From the NCBI GenBank assembly GCA_030340625.1, contig JAOPHQ010002846.1, forward strand, positions 340,001-404,000: a DNA stretch of 64,000 nt. The letters run 5' to 3'. The DNA comes from Merluccius polli. Taxonomy: Eukaryota > Chordata > Actinopteri > Gadiformes > Merlucciidae. Positions 24,465-37,169 of this stretch are shown in pieces (the first letter of the stretch is position 1; every line of letters starts with the position of its first letter). Below the pieces are notes generated by a model. The model did not search any database. It had not been told where the DNA came from and saw nothing but the letters and a program-made list of their open reading frames with translations. The translations under genes were made by a program, and so were the position numbers.

Positions 24465-24570
24465 TTTCAGGGTTAGGGTGTGGTTTTAGGGTTTGGTTTT
24501 CTTCCTTTCTTTTCTTTCTTTCTTTGTCCGGGTTTTTGAAAAACAGTTTTGAAGAATGACCTCAGGTCGT
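24465..24570 (+). repeat. Telomere-like/TTTC repeat, copy 2
   Basis: The sequence cagggttagggtgtggtttt, a TTTC array, then gtccgggtttttgaaaaaca matches copy 1 at 22975-23110. Confidence 0.75.
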
Positions 24571-24628
24571 AGACTGCATCCCTGCAGACAGCCCTGAATA
24601 TTATTGTTGTTAGTATTATTATTATTAT

Positions 24629-24630
<2 letters not shown>

Positions 24631-24684
<54 letters not shown>
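24631..24684. repeat. TAG trinucleotide microsatellite
   Basis: About 17 TAG units flanked by TTA-type units. Confidence 0.97.
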
Positions 24685-25429
24685 TGAATATTATTATTAT
24701 TCTGTATGTGTCGTGAAAAATGTAAGACCTTAAAAATGTGGTCGCGGGTGAAAGAAATGCTGCCTTATGCCAAGCTCACACTACAGGGCTTTTAAATGTT
24801 AACACAATCCCACCCAAGGAGAGCAGACATCTAACAACTGTCCAATTACACACACTAGCCAATTCAGGCAGGACAGATGATTACCCAGGGTCTCACATCA
24901 CAAGATTTCTACCTCTCCAAGGTGAATATCCTGTCCTTGCATTTTATTTAATTTCTGAAGCAAAGCAAATAACACGATAACTCGCTATATTCCCATCGAT
25001 GAACATGGAATCGGCTCTTCATAAAATCAGAAATGTCAGTGCTGTCCATGGACAGCATAGAGCTGAAATAATGCTCTCTACTTGGTGTCTAAACACTGGC
25101 CAAGTCAAATCAGCCATGTTCCTCACCGACATTGTGTTTTGTATTTTTCGTTGGGTTGTTGTGCACTCGTTCATTGGTGACATTATATTAGAAAGATGCA
25201 TCACTGCAGATCAACTGGGACTCCCAACTAAATCAAAACAGTTTGAAATTATCCTGGGCTCCCCCAAAGAGGTCCAGATTGGTTCGGGACCATAATCATG
25301 GCGTCTTTTACCACCTCAGATCAGAGGACCTGAAGAAGAATGTATTTATTAGTATACTTTAAAATATCATATGCGTTAAAGCTAGGCCCCACTAAAAGTA
25401 TATACTACTGTATATAAAAAAAACTGTGT

Positions 25430-28400
25430 TGTGTCCTCTCTGGATGCAATTGAGGGGTTGAGAGGAGCATTAAATAGCCAAGTGGAGTCTCCTCCAGCCC
25501 CACCAGGAGACTCCCAACTTTCACCCACCGGGACCCCATCCAGCCTTTCATTCTCTCCACGCAGTCCGGATTCCCCATTCCCCCATTTTCTGGATTTCCA
25601 ACTCACACCACGCCCAAATCCCATTTTTTCTCCCCTAAATCCCCCTCCTCGTCCAGCCCCTCCCATTCCACCACGCTGGAAAACACCATCACCCAAACGT
25701 CACAGAGCCCCCCCACCTCCTCTGACTCAGATAATCTGTGAGTCGGACTGATACGTGCCGGGTCCAGGCTGCAATACTGATACCAATAATGTTCTCCCCC
25801 AGGAAAAGTCAGGGCCCTATGGAGTTCAGATAGCCTTCTCAATCCCTGTGATGACAGGTAACAGAAGAATGGTTAAACTGGTGAGCAATAAAAAGGGTAA
25901 ATCTGCCAATTTATTAAGTATAGCATGTCAACCTCGAAATATACCAGTGTCTCCTGCTATCTCCACAAGATTAGCTCTACTCAATATCAGATCACTAGTC
26001 AACAAATCACTGTTAGTTAATGACGTCATTATGACCTATGATCTAGATTTTTTACTTCTTAGTGAAACATGGCTGACTGAATGTAGCTGTTGTGCTATTC
26101 TCAATGAGGCAGCACCAACAAATTTCAGTTTTATGAACAAGTGTCGAACTGGTAAGAAAGGCGGGGGAGTTGCTGCCATCTTTAAATCTGTATTTCAGTG
26201 CAAGGAAATTACGTTAGGTGATTTTAGCTCTTTTGAATATCTCTGTTTTTTACTAAAAGGTGATCCAAAAGTCCTTTTTTTTAATCATTTATAGACCTCC
26301 AAGATACTCAGGAAAATTCATTGATGAGTTTGCTGAACTGCTGTCAGTTATCTGCACTGACTACAACTTTTTTATCATAACAGGGGATTTTAACATTCAC
26401 GTAGACAATAACATGGACAGTAATGCCAAAGAACTCTCTGCTCTACTTGACACTTTTGGAGTGTTAAGTGGAGAAAAACTAAACTTCAAATTCACCATTG
26501 TTGCGAATAAATAATAACGTATGTATCAGCAGGCTGTAATATCTACACATAGCCACAAAGGAGTAGAAATAAATATACAAGTTGTATTTACCCCACCTGA
26601 CCACATGATGGCGGCAAACATAATACACTGGGGGGCGGGCGCTCAACACTAGCCATTATGCGTCATAGAGGCCACGCCTCCTGCCCAGAGACCATCCGGG
26701 CGGAAACATCCGGTTAGAATCAGAACCCCCAGGCAGCGCATCGGGACGGATGTCCAGCTAGGGGGGTCTCTCCACGCGCGTGACTATACAATACCCCTCC
26801 TTCTGCTTCATAGATTAAATAACTAAAGCTAAACAAATAAAGTGAGTTAAAGCGTTCCTGTTGTCGGCGGCCTTCTTCCTCAATGAACACCCCCACACCA
26901 TGACCGCTACAAAATAAGTCTTTGTAATTTTAACTATGAGTTACTCAAGGCTAGACAGCGACACTTTTCTGAAATTATTAATAAGAACATCAACAACACT
27001 CGCACTCTATTTGCTATGGTTGATAAGCTGACAAGCCCCCCTAAACAGATAGCTCCAGAACTCCTTTCCACAGCAAAATGCAATGAATTTGCTTGCTTTT
27101 TCAGTGAAAAAATCCAGTCCATAAGGTTAAATATTAACACAAATCAACAAAACAATAAAATAACGCAATCCCTAAGACCTCCCAGGAATAACTCAACTGC
27201 GATGTCAGAATTTAATACAGTTGACCAAAAAACCATAGAGGGAACAGTTCAGCATCTAAAACCATCAACATGCTGTCTTGACACAATGCCATCAGACTTT
27301 TTTAAAACTATTGTGAACTCTGTTCACTAGGTTGCTTCAATCGGGCCGTTTCCTAAATCCCTAAAAGTAGCTGCTATTAAGCCACTTTTAAAAAAGAGAT
27401 CGCTGGATGCTTCCATGTTAACCAACTACAGACCTATCTCAAATCTTCCTTTTATAGCCAAGATCGTTGAGAAAGTGGTTTTCAATCAACTCAGCAATTT
27501 CTTGAATTCCAGTGGCCTTTTCGACAAATTTCAATCAGGCTTCCGACCTCACCACAGTACAGAAACAGCTCTTATTAGAGTGTTAAATGATATTAGGTTA
27601 AACACTGACTCAGGCAAGATGTCAGTTCTGGTCCTGTTGGATCTCAGTGCTGCATTTGACACTGTGGATCACAGTATATTGTTGAACAGGTTGGAAACTT
27701 GGGCAGGACTCAGCGGAACAGTCCTAGAATGGTTCAGGTCCTACTTGGAAGAGCGGAGTTATTTTGTGACCATTGGAAGTTATGAATCCAATCGAATGGC
27801 TATGACATGGAGTTCCTCAGGGGTCAGTTCTTGGACCCCTTCTGTTCAGTCTATATATGCTGCCTTTGGGTCAAGTTCTGCAGAACTCTAATGTAGACTA
27901 TCACAGTTATGCAGATGACATGCAGATATACATAGCACTGTCCTCAGATGACTACAGTCCAATACAGTCATTGTGTCACTGTTTAGAGCAAGTAACAAAT
28001 TGGATGAACCAAAATTTCCTTCAATTAAATCAGGACAAAACTGAGGTAATTGTTTTTGGCAATAAAGAGAAGAGGATTGCCGTCAGTAAACATCTCAAGT
28101 CACTCTCTCTAAAAACTAGGGACCAAGTCAGAAACCTTGGCGTGCTGATAGACTCAGATTTGACCTTCAGCAGTCATATCAAATCCATCACCAAAACCTT
28201 CTATCAGCTTAAGAACATATCCAGAGTGAAGGGTTTTATGTCTCAAACAGACCAGGAGAAGTTGATTCATGCTTTCATCTCCAGTAGACTCGACTACTGT
28301 AACGGTCTTCTGACTGGACTCCCACAAAAAAACATTAAACAGCTGCAGCTCATTCAGAATGCTGCAGCTCGAGTTTTAACCAGAACAAAGAGATCAGAGC

Positions 28401-28946
28401 ACATTACTCCAGTTCTAAAGTCTTTACACTGGCTCCCAGTCAGCTATAGAATAGACTTTAAAGTTCTGCTACTGGTCTACAAATCACTGAATGGTTTAGG
28501 TCCAGAATACATGAATGATATCTTAGTAGAATACAAACCCAGTAGGGCTCTGAGATCTACTGACTGAGGTCAGGCCCAGAGTTCAAACTAAACATGGTGA
28601 AGCAGCTTTTAGCTGTTATGCTGCACACAACTGGAACAAACTACCAGCTGAACTGAAATCAGCCCCAACTGTGAACATTTTTAAATCCAGGTTAAAAACA
28701 CTTCTCTTCTCCTGTGCTTATGATTGAGCTTGTTCAAAGCACTTTAAATTGTAAATTTTAATTGCACTATGTAATCATGATTTTATGCTGCTCTTATAGT
28801 ATTTTATTTCTTTCTATTCTTCTATTTTTTTCTATTCTTCTATATCTTCTTTTATTTCAATTCTTATTGTTTTATGTAAAGCGCATTGAGTTGCCATTGT
28901 GTATGAAATGCGCTATATAAATAAAGCTGCCTTGCCTTGCCTTGCC
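25430..28946 (+). pseudogene. L2-type LINE (CR1/L2/Rex group), decayed
   Basis: The order along the plus strand is a proline-rich N-terminal part (about 25431-25748), an AP-endonuclease (LALLNIRSL, LLLSETWL, IYRPPRYSGKFIDEF, IITGDFNIHVDN), and a linker (NNTRTLFAMVDKLT). Reverse transcriptase follows (NYRPISNLPF, FQSGFRPHHSTETAL, VLLDLSAAFDTVDHSILL, catalytic YADDMQIY at about 27907), then the C-terminal LHWLPVSYRIDFK part. The 3' end has cgctatataaataaagc and a ttgcc tandem tail ending near 28946. Breaks are TGA at 25749-25751, a frameshift at the T-run near 26275, a deletion near 26465, an insertion at 26499-26907, a stop at 27328-27330 and a frameshift near 27800. It cannot encode an active protein. 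Confidence 0.93.
26499..26907 (+). mobile_element. Insertion in the LINE, possibly a solo LTR
   Basis: About 410 bp interrupts the LINE linker. Removing it restores an open LINE frame running into YKISLCNFNYEL. It starts TGTTGCG, has an AATAAA at 26836-26841 followed by a GT-rich stretch, and ends near gctaca, which together suggest an LTR. No target-site duplication was found, so the class is uncertain. Confidence 0.4.
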
Positions 28947-28954
28947 CTCTCTTT

Positions 28955-29200
28955 CATGTGTTGGTCAAACTACAGATCCTCCACAGACCAACTGGTCTGT
29001 GTGCCTTATAACTATCAAGTTAATATGGTTTCAACTTTGTTCTGTTCTCATCCCCCTCCCTGGCAGACCTGTCTCTAACCCCCCACTGTTCCTGAGGAGT
29101 TGATCAGGAAGCAATAGAGATGTTGGGCTTAGCATTAATTAACCTCCCTTTCATGTATCAGTCAATCAACAAATCCTCCACAGACCAACTGGTCTGTATG
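28955..29200 (+). repeat. Short direct duplication after the LINE tail
   Basis: The segment tcctccacagaccaactggt occurs at about 28976 and again at about 29173, within two related blocks about 195 bp apart that both begin with ctttcatgt. Confidence 0.7.
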
Positions 29201-29939
29201 CCAATCTCACCCAGGTAACACATCCCGCTTGCTGTTCAACCCAGACAGGGAGTGACCAGTTTGTGATCGGCTTGTTCAAATCACGGTAACCCAATAGGAA
29301 ATACGGGGGCTGCACCTTTTTGTGTGGTATAGCCTAGAGAAGGTGCGTTTATAGGTAACGATTGGAGGGCCTGCGATAGCCCCGCCCTTGCCTTGTGCTT
29401 TGTAATACTGTTACATGTGAGAAATTAAGCGCAGGGGTATCCTGCGTGAGCCCGTGAACAAAGGATTGAATGTTAAGTCTTGACTCTGTGGCCTGTTTGA
29501 AACAAAGGACTCTGTAGACCTGGAAACTGCACCTTGGGTTTTGAGAATCTTCATTAGACCATTCCAGCCGATGGAACCGATTTTTCAAAGATTATACTCG
29601 GACTGGAAAATTAGTCTGGAAGTAGTCTTTGACGTCAGCATTGGGGCAAAACTCCTGTAGTGTGAGCTTGGCATTAGAAAACAGACTTTGATTTACTCGT
29701 TTTAATGTATTTTTTAATAATCATGTAACAGAAGCTTATTCAAAAAGAGATCTGCCGTCTCAAGCACAGAGAATCTGATAACAGCCTTTCAACATCAATC
29801 TGCCAAATCAATCTCATTAAATGATGAAAAACCCCATCGCTTTTTACCAATGACTAGCCCTACCCTTCAAACCACAAACAGCACAGCAGGCAACAAACTT
29901 CTTTTCTTGTTTAGCTGTAAAGTAGGTTTTTTTTCTGTT

Positions 29940-30290
29940 CAATATAATATCCAATTACCTCACCCTCGTCACCCTCGTCACCCCCCCACCCCCACCCTCC
30001 CCCGCCCCTTCCCTCCTACCCTCTCCCCTATTCTCCGCTCCCAGTCTATACATTCCCTGCCCCGCCCGCACTATATTAACACGCTTCATCTGGCTGCCTC
30101 GCGGGCCGCACCAGGCCCTCCGTCTGGAGGAGATAAATTGGGGGATTTGCTTCAATTGATGTCGAGATGTGTTTGTGAGCAATAGTACGAGGAATCCCCA
30201 CACACACAAATGGACATACACGCACGCGCACAAACACGCGCACGCACGCACGCGCACAAACACGCGCACGCACACACACACATCAAGAAG
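29940..30290. repeat. Pyrimidine-rich tract and CACG/CA repeat
   Basis: A C-rich tract (about 29960-30070) is followed by ordinary DNA and then a cacg/cacaaa array (about 30195-30285). No gene was seen. Confidence 0.8.
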
Positions 30291-30469
30291 GAATGCAGCC
30301 TGTGGCATAGTGTTGTGGAGCCTCTGCAGATGGATGGGTGAGGGAGAGGGGAGAGTGTGAGGCGGTGGCTTATAGACAGTCAGTCCTGAGCAGGTGCAGA
30401 AGAAAGAGAAGCTTAGGAGGAAAGGGAGGCCTTGCTGTCTGGCCGGCTAAGCTACAACAACTTGCTAGC

Positions 30470-30850
30470 TGGCTGACTGGCTGGCTTCTGGGCTAGTTGA
30501 CTGGCTGGGTGGCTGGCTGGCTGGCTGGCTGCATCGCTGACTGATGGACTGCCTGACTGACTGGATGGCTGGCTGGTTGGATGGCTGGCCAGATGGATAG
30601 CTGGCTGGATGGATGACTGGCTGGCTGGCAAGATGGATAGCCAGATGGATGGATGACTGGCTGGCTGGCAAGCTGGATAGCTGGCTGGATGGATGGATGA
30701 CTGGCTGGGTAAATGGATAGCTGGATGGATGGATGACTGGCTGGCTAGATGGATAGCTGGCTGGATGGATGACTGGCTGGCTGGCTGGATAACTGGCTAG
30801 ATGGATGGATGGATGGATGGATGGATAGACGGATGGATGGATGGGTGGTG
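30470..30850. repeat. GGCT/GGAT tetranucleotide minisatellite
   Basis: About 380 bp built of ggct and ggat units with a looser period of 32-40 bp (ggatgactggctggctgg). The serine/proline-rich open frame on the minus strand is an artefact. Confidence 0.95.
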
Positions 30851-30859
30851 GCTGTGGTC

Positions 30860-33800
30860 CATGGCTGCTCCTCACTGGTTATCAGGAAGCAGCCTGAGCT
30901 GCTGATTGCAGGCCGCTGCAGGACTAATCACCTGTCTGTCCTGTAGCAGAAGAATAGACTGGAACCTGAGACCTATTCACTCAGCTGGCCGACTGACAGC
31001 CCAGAGAAAGACCCGGGGTTGGCGACTCCAGATCACAATCAGTCATATCAGTCAACACACTCTGTGGATTTCCACCTGTGCAATCCCATTTTCAAGGTGG
31101 TATTATATGGGTTTGGTGGGGGAAAAATGACTTTGAGAAAGTGCCTAACCTAAAGAAAAACTAATCAAACGACCACAATGGAAACAGTGGTGCTATTACA
31201 GTCCCAAATGTTTAGCCTTGTGTCTCACAATAACGGTCAAGACAGCGGAAAATCTACAACAAACCAACAATCAAAGAAACATTTGCCAAAGGAAAACAAC
31301 AAAATTTGAAAAAATAAATAAAGCCCAATAAATCACAACAAAATCTGATTCAATGTCAACCCTCCCGCCCCCAATCCAGTGAAGCAATATAATTCAAGTC
31401 AAACTTCACCTTATAGGCCTATTGATGTTTTGTAGATAACTCCTGAGCTCAGCAGTCAACGGAAATAGGAAACTGAAATAGCCTACCATAAGTGTGTGAT
31501 TCTAGTACATGTAGAATCCAAAGAGATGGCCTCCATCTTTCCAACCAGCTCCACTTCTTGGCTGCAACACTAACCCTAACAGTTGGCAACACTGCTTGTT
31601 TAAGATGAAAAATAAAATAAACACTTTAACATACATTTTTCATTCTTGCTTAATGAGCCGAGAAAAAAAAAAGAATAATCTCGAGTCGAGGACAATGTCA
31701 TTTCCTGTTTTTAAAATGTATTTTCAAACCTTGAATTGAAGCCTAGACTTATGAGGACATGGATATTTCTACAGTCCAAGGACACGCGTGTCAAAAGAGG
31801 TTTAAGGGCTGAGATGAAATCTCCAAGCGACTGATTCTTAAAGCAAGGCATGAACTCTCACACCATGCTGTGCCGACAGTTATGATAATACTCTTTCTCA
31901 ACCTTAATAATAGGACACTAGAGACACAAGGACACATTCTTTAAAGACAATTGCATTCAGCAGTGTAAAGGTAAGTCTTCTTTTTTTTTTTTTTATCTCC
32001 ATCCATTTCTTTAATGTTTGAGCCTTTTAAGGTCGACGGAACGACGACCTGCGTCAAATTTTCTCTAACTTGTGTTATTTTGTTTATAAATCTATTCAAT
32101 TCACATTTGCTATAGGAGGGGAAAATAAAATGGCTGTTTCCCAATAAATCTAGAAATAATTTACAGAGGTTGTTTAGCAACTACTCTGCCAACAGGCACA
32201 TTCTGGATGCCGACCCTTCGTTAATTGATACATCAATCAAACACAACAGGAAGCTGCACTTACGACTGGAATTGCTAAATGAAATACGCTGATAGCATGT
32301 ACATTGGACAAGATACACTTGGCCAAATCCAATTGGCCCAAACACACAGCGAAAATGCTCCCTTTTATGTGCGGAGCATGAAAAATCTACTCTGTACAGC
32401 ATAACCAATCCCAACTAAATTGGCTGAATGATTCAAAAATGTCTCTTCGCTGAATATATAGATCCAGCAGTAGGTCAAATACACTTAGACAAGCCCACAT
32501 CCTCCGAATCCTTGCACGCGATTCCAGCAGTCTCAGAATGAACCCTCTGCCGGGAGTGAACAATTTCAGCTCCTGCAAATGGCGTGTGAATTTATTCCCA
32601 GCAATCTCAAGGTATGAGCATTGGAAAATGCTGAGATTTGGGAGAAAAATGGCATGTGCTTGGCCTTCGCCCTAGAAGTCTTTCACTCTGGCAAAGGGCT
32701 TGAGGAAGCCCTCATGTTACTTTGTCTAAATCACGTATGTCATTATGTTTTCTGTCCCCTCTCTACCCCACTGAGAACAGGTCACAACATGCATCAGTGT
32801 TGAAGAGGCTTCAACTAGTAGTATTTAATTAAAACAAAATAGAAGGCGACAAAAAAAATATAATAAATAAATAAATAACAGTGGTGATTCAAACATGTCA
32901 AGCAACAGCCATTTTCTTTACAGATGTGACATCAATGATCCTGGCTCGTCAGGTGCGCAGGTGTGCATGACGTAGACTGAGCGACTGCATGCGGTTTGAT
33001 TTACACACCGAGGGTCACAGTGTGTGTGTGTATGTGTGTGTGTATGTGGTGTAGGTCACAGGTGGAGGCAGCGAAGCACTGTGCCAAAATAATGTGATTG
33101 AATGTCAGTGGGCTTGCCGTTTCCCTTGGAGGAAATAAATGGTCGAACGAGGACAGGTTTCATGGGCCGGCCCTGCAAGGCTGCAATGTACAATGTACGA
33201 AGCTGACTCATGTGCTACTCATAGTGAAATATTATTCATTCATTTATGTCATGTCATTTGTTATTTTTTAGTTTATTGTTCAATTCCATAATCCCGAAAA
33301 ATAACTAGCATGATAAATTAGCATTAGTTATTATTGGCAGTAGTAGGACAAGTATTGTATTTGTTTGTAATTGTCAATCATACAATGAATACACCTCAAT
33401 GTATGACAACAACTCTTACTCTGAAACAAAAGTAAAACATTTTATTAATCTCAACGGTAGTTTTGCTTCCTGGGTCATGCGTCAACCCATTATAAAACCA
33501 AGAAGAAAAATCATGCAGGCTAGCTTAATTTTTGCGTTGTAAAAAAGTAAGCAAAAGTCAAAGTTTTAACAGAAAATGTAGTCTGTGTGCATGTGTTGAT
33601 TATTTCAGTATACTGTGTCGGCTACAGAGCCCAAGACAAAGGCATGTGTGACTGCGTCATTGAGCTTCAACAGGAGGGCATTTATCTGGAATGTTCCCAG
33701 TCGGGAGATAAGGTAGACTTTAATTATGGGCACCTCTGTCTGTTACAGGGTCAGGAACAGCCAGTCAATCAATGTGACCGGGTCTGGCCAGTTAAGATAC

Positions 33801-34250
33801 AGTTAAATCAACTTGACAGCATCCCGCAAAACAACATCCATCTCCAAATCTCCAGGAATGGAAAAATACGGCAGTCATGAATTGCAATAAATAGTCTTTT
33901 GATTATTGCTATTTTTGTCCTATTCTGAGTGTTTTTTTTTGTCAGAAGTAATAGATTTTGAGCAAGATAACTACAATAATAAAGCCTTTATTCTCAGGCA
34001 GAAAACAGCTTAGTCATAACCAAAAGGGAAAAAAAGGAAAAGATTGACATAAAAACAATTACACGTTAAGAAATACAGTATTAAGATTACGCCTACGAGA
34101 TTTAACTTCCTGGTCCACAGCCGGGGTCCAACATGCAAATTAACCCAATTTCTGTATCCATTAAATTCATTTTTAACATTTATCCAGTCATTAGAGGACT
34201 GTGTTCCATGCTTCTAGTATTTCATTCCTTCTGAGTTGTGAAAGGTCAGA
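30860..34250. other. Unassigned DNA
   Basis: About 3.4 kb with no recognised gene, long repeat or inverted pair. A short GT tract lies near 33020-33050. The open frame at 33587-33880 has no recognised domain and no convincing coding context. Confidence 0.5.
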
Positions 34251-34254
34251 ATCA

Positions 34255-34330
34255 AGATTAACAACAACTTTATTGGCCAAATTTTGTTCCGCACTTGACT
34301 GCAGTCACTCGCAATGTACTAAATAATGAC
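34255..34330 (+). repeat. Dispersed fish repeat fragment
   Basis: The stretch agaatcaagattaacaaca then ctttattggccaaattttgt resembles an abundant interspersed sequence of fish genomes. A related piece is at about 62296-62400. Confidence 0.5.
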
Positions 34331-34714
34331 CAAAAAAAGACGATACATAGAGACGTATAAGTTATAAAGAACATTTATATACGCAGGCGCGACCAAGCTC
34401 ATCAACAAAAAGAGAAATAATGCACATGCTTTATTCACCACTGTTATTGGGCTGACTCACCTCCCTTCACTATGTCACGCCATGATTTTGCCTCCTTTTA
34501 ATACCGACAAGAGAGAACAGGTCAGAACCCGTCAGTACTTCCATATCAAACGATTCTGGCTTGCACAACTCAATTGAATCCAATTGACCATGAAACCCTT
34601 GAGGAGGTGCAGCATTTGAAAACCTCCACTAGTTGCTCTATACGGTGAATTCCAACAGACCTTGAAAGCTGCAGTTATTGAACATCTTGATGCATCAGTT
34701 GTAATATAATTATC

Positions 34715-34905
34715 AATTACAGGCCTATATTCAACTGCTCATTGAATAATCACTTTTGAAATAAAATCATTGAACAAGTAGAAAGGTTGTTGAAGGGTTG
34801 ACATCTTCCTGGCCTCAAACAACATTTTGGCTCTGTTTCAGTCTGGATTTTGACCCCATCACAGCACTAAGACGACTCTTGTGAACGTTTCAAAAGACTG
34901 ACATA
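34715..34905 (+). pseudogene. LINE reverse-transcriptase relic
   Basis: Broken frames read as the same region of an L2-like RT seen at 27415-27600: an acaggcctatattcaactgc segment for NYRPIS, then KIIEQVERLL, LPGLKQHFGSVSVWI and a degenerate HHSTETA equivalent. Stops and substitutions are frequent. Confidence 0.6.
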
Positions 34906-34917
34906 GTTGTATTTAAT

Positions 34918-36531
34918 CACTACCCAGCGAAATCTGTCCTGATCCAGTCAATAATACTTCGAATAAACTACAAGCAATCACCAATAATCTGATCTCCATA
35001 AACGGGACAAGATGTCGGTATCGGAAGTGTTCTGGTTTCCGTTTCTAGTCCGAGTCGTATTGACCAATCACGTGTGAGCGGCATGGGTTGCATCCGGGTA
35101 AACCGTTTTTTTTTTGTTATTTATCTGCATTCATATGCAGATATCTGTTTATAGAGATTAGCCGAAATGAGGTCTGGACCTAAAACACCTACAAAAGTGA
35201 TCGATGTTGGTGTATTGTGTGGAGAAACAGCTGCTAATGAACATGTCAGGTAAAAACGCTGTGCACCGTTAACGCCTTTCGCAAGACGTATTGTGGCATA
35301 AATACCTTAAACAAAGCCGTTGCGGTGGTTTTAAACTGTTCACTACAGCGTAAACTGGCTACTTGTGAAATAATCCGGTCGTAAACGTCGTCTGTCTCTC
35401 AACCGCATTCTTGCATCTCAAACGGAAGAGGAAGTCGTTATCCGGATATCCGCTGCCAACACGTAAACCCCAGAAAAATGGCCCGTTGCTCCCAGAGGCC
35501 GATCGGTTCTGAGATTGCCAATAATGTAACACTAGCTCCCTCCCTCCGGGGCTGTAAATTATGACTACAGTAGGCCTATTATTACTTTATATAATACTCA
35601 TACCATCAATACCATTCGGAGCTGGGGCAGCAAGGATTAAGCTCTGTAATGTTGCTAAAGCTGTATTGTTAAGTGCGTGACAATAAATGGACTTTAGCTC
35701 GAAAACATATTGAATGAACCACAAACAAGAATAAGGGCAGCAGAACTATGTACTAAAGTGCACATTCAGTGGAGTACATTTTGGTGCAAACACTACTGCA
35801 GCAATAATGTCAAAAAGGGAATTTAATAAATAAAGAAATGACCCTAACTATAGTATACAATTAGAGGAAACAAATGCAGGCGACTGCCATGAAAACCAAA
35901 AAAGTCTCAGCACGTTTTAGATATTAACACTGCTTGACTTCTTAGCAGCGAAATCATTGATGATCTCATTATAGGAGTTTCTCTAACATAGTTTGTGATT
36001 CACGCTGAGACTGGCGAGGCCAGGGAGGCACTCCTGGGACTTTGTGGATCGCAAGTTTTTTTTGATAAGTTGAGATGATAAGAGATACTGTCTCTTGGTA
36101 CAATTAAGCAAGTAAATGTAATATAAAAATATATAATTGCATACAATTTGAATAATCAAAAATTAATTCCATTAGGCTATTTAATGCAGTCTCTAGATTG
36201 CAGGAAAGGGCATTTTCAGGTAGAACAATTAAAAAAAGGGCTTTAGCTTATGAGGGCCCCCTCCATCCCTCTTCTATTGGACTGACCCAGCTCCATCATG
36301 TTAAACAGTATATTCATATTCATGTCATATTGCTCAAAAATGCAGATGCTTTAGAGAACTGCTGATTCTAGAGAAACACTGATAGGCCTACGTGTCTACG
36401 TGTTTTTAGGAATTATAACATTATTATAGTTATGGTTATTTAATGTATTTAATTGGCTGGTAAGGGGGGCCCCTAATCAAGCTGGGGCCCTAGGCGGCCC
36501 CCTACGTGGCCTAATGGACGGGCCGGCACTG
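34918..36531 (-). mobile_element. hAT-like repeat, copy 2, split by a 1.2-kb insertion
   Basis: 36180-36531 and 34918-34968 match adjacent parts of the copy at 16508-16825 in inverse orientation. Between them lie about 1.2 kb absent from copy 1. The right terminus, read inward from 36531, is CAGTGCCGGCCCG. Confidence 0.7.
35167..35249 (+). other. Possible orphan first exon of a transposon gene
   Basis: An ATG opens 27 codons (reading MRSGPKTPTKVIDVG, then VLCGETAANEHVR) that end at a good donor (gtcag|gtaaa). The upstream DNA has an AT-rich stretch and a ccaatcacgtg motif. It lies within the 1.2-kb insertion. The VLCG motif loosely recalls the first zinc ligands of transposon THAP-like fingers, but no second exon was found. 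This is speculative. Confidence 0.25.
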
Positions 36532-37169
36532 CAAATAACCTTTCCTTGCCTTTCTGAAGGATAAATGTGATAGGGACAAGTGACACAATGCCAGAAGTGC
36601 CAAAAAATAAGTTCAATAAAATAAGATATTAATTTCCTCGTTTTCTCCACAATCATGTCCTCTTGTTCTTGCGACCTCGCCAAACGTAATGTCCACTAGA
36701 AGTACATCCGTTAGAGAGGTACCTCCATAGTCTCTTTCAGACAGCCAAGGCTGCTGCTATATGTCTATAGCTTTTTTTTGTTATAAAGATAACACATAAC
36801 ACATTAGGCCTACACTATACACAATTTTGGAGCATAGTAATAGGCCTGGATTAATTAAATAATAATAATTGGGTTATGATTGGGTTCCGGAATACGCCTT
36901 GTTTTAAATCGCAAACACTTTTGAGGCGTTGAAGTGTGGGCCTCAACAGTTAGAAAAGGTTGGGTTGGGAACTCATAGCATTAGGGAATATGGTGGCTTA
37001 TATATATGAATATGGTGGCTTATATAAGTATATATATACACCTCCAGGACTATACGCAGTCTGAGGGAATAGAGGCGGCTCTTTATGAATGCGACCTGCC
37101 TACTGGGGTGGAAAAATGGTATTAACCCGCCGCAAATACGGCAATGTAAACGCCATTTATTATTGGCAA

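Larger units (their letters stand above)
24768..29673. mobile_element. Harbinger-like DNA element interrupted by a LINE
   Basis: Perfect 20-bp terminal inverted repeats TGCCAAGCTCACACTACAGG occupy 24768-24787 and, inverted, 29654-29673. Flanking TTA is present on both sides (24765-24767 and 29674-29676), the target-site length and sequence expected of PIF/Harbinger elements. The interior between about 25430 and 28946 is an L2 LINE. Without it the element would be about 1.4 kb and non-coding. I see no transposase in the remaining interior. Confidence 0.8.
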
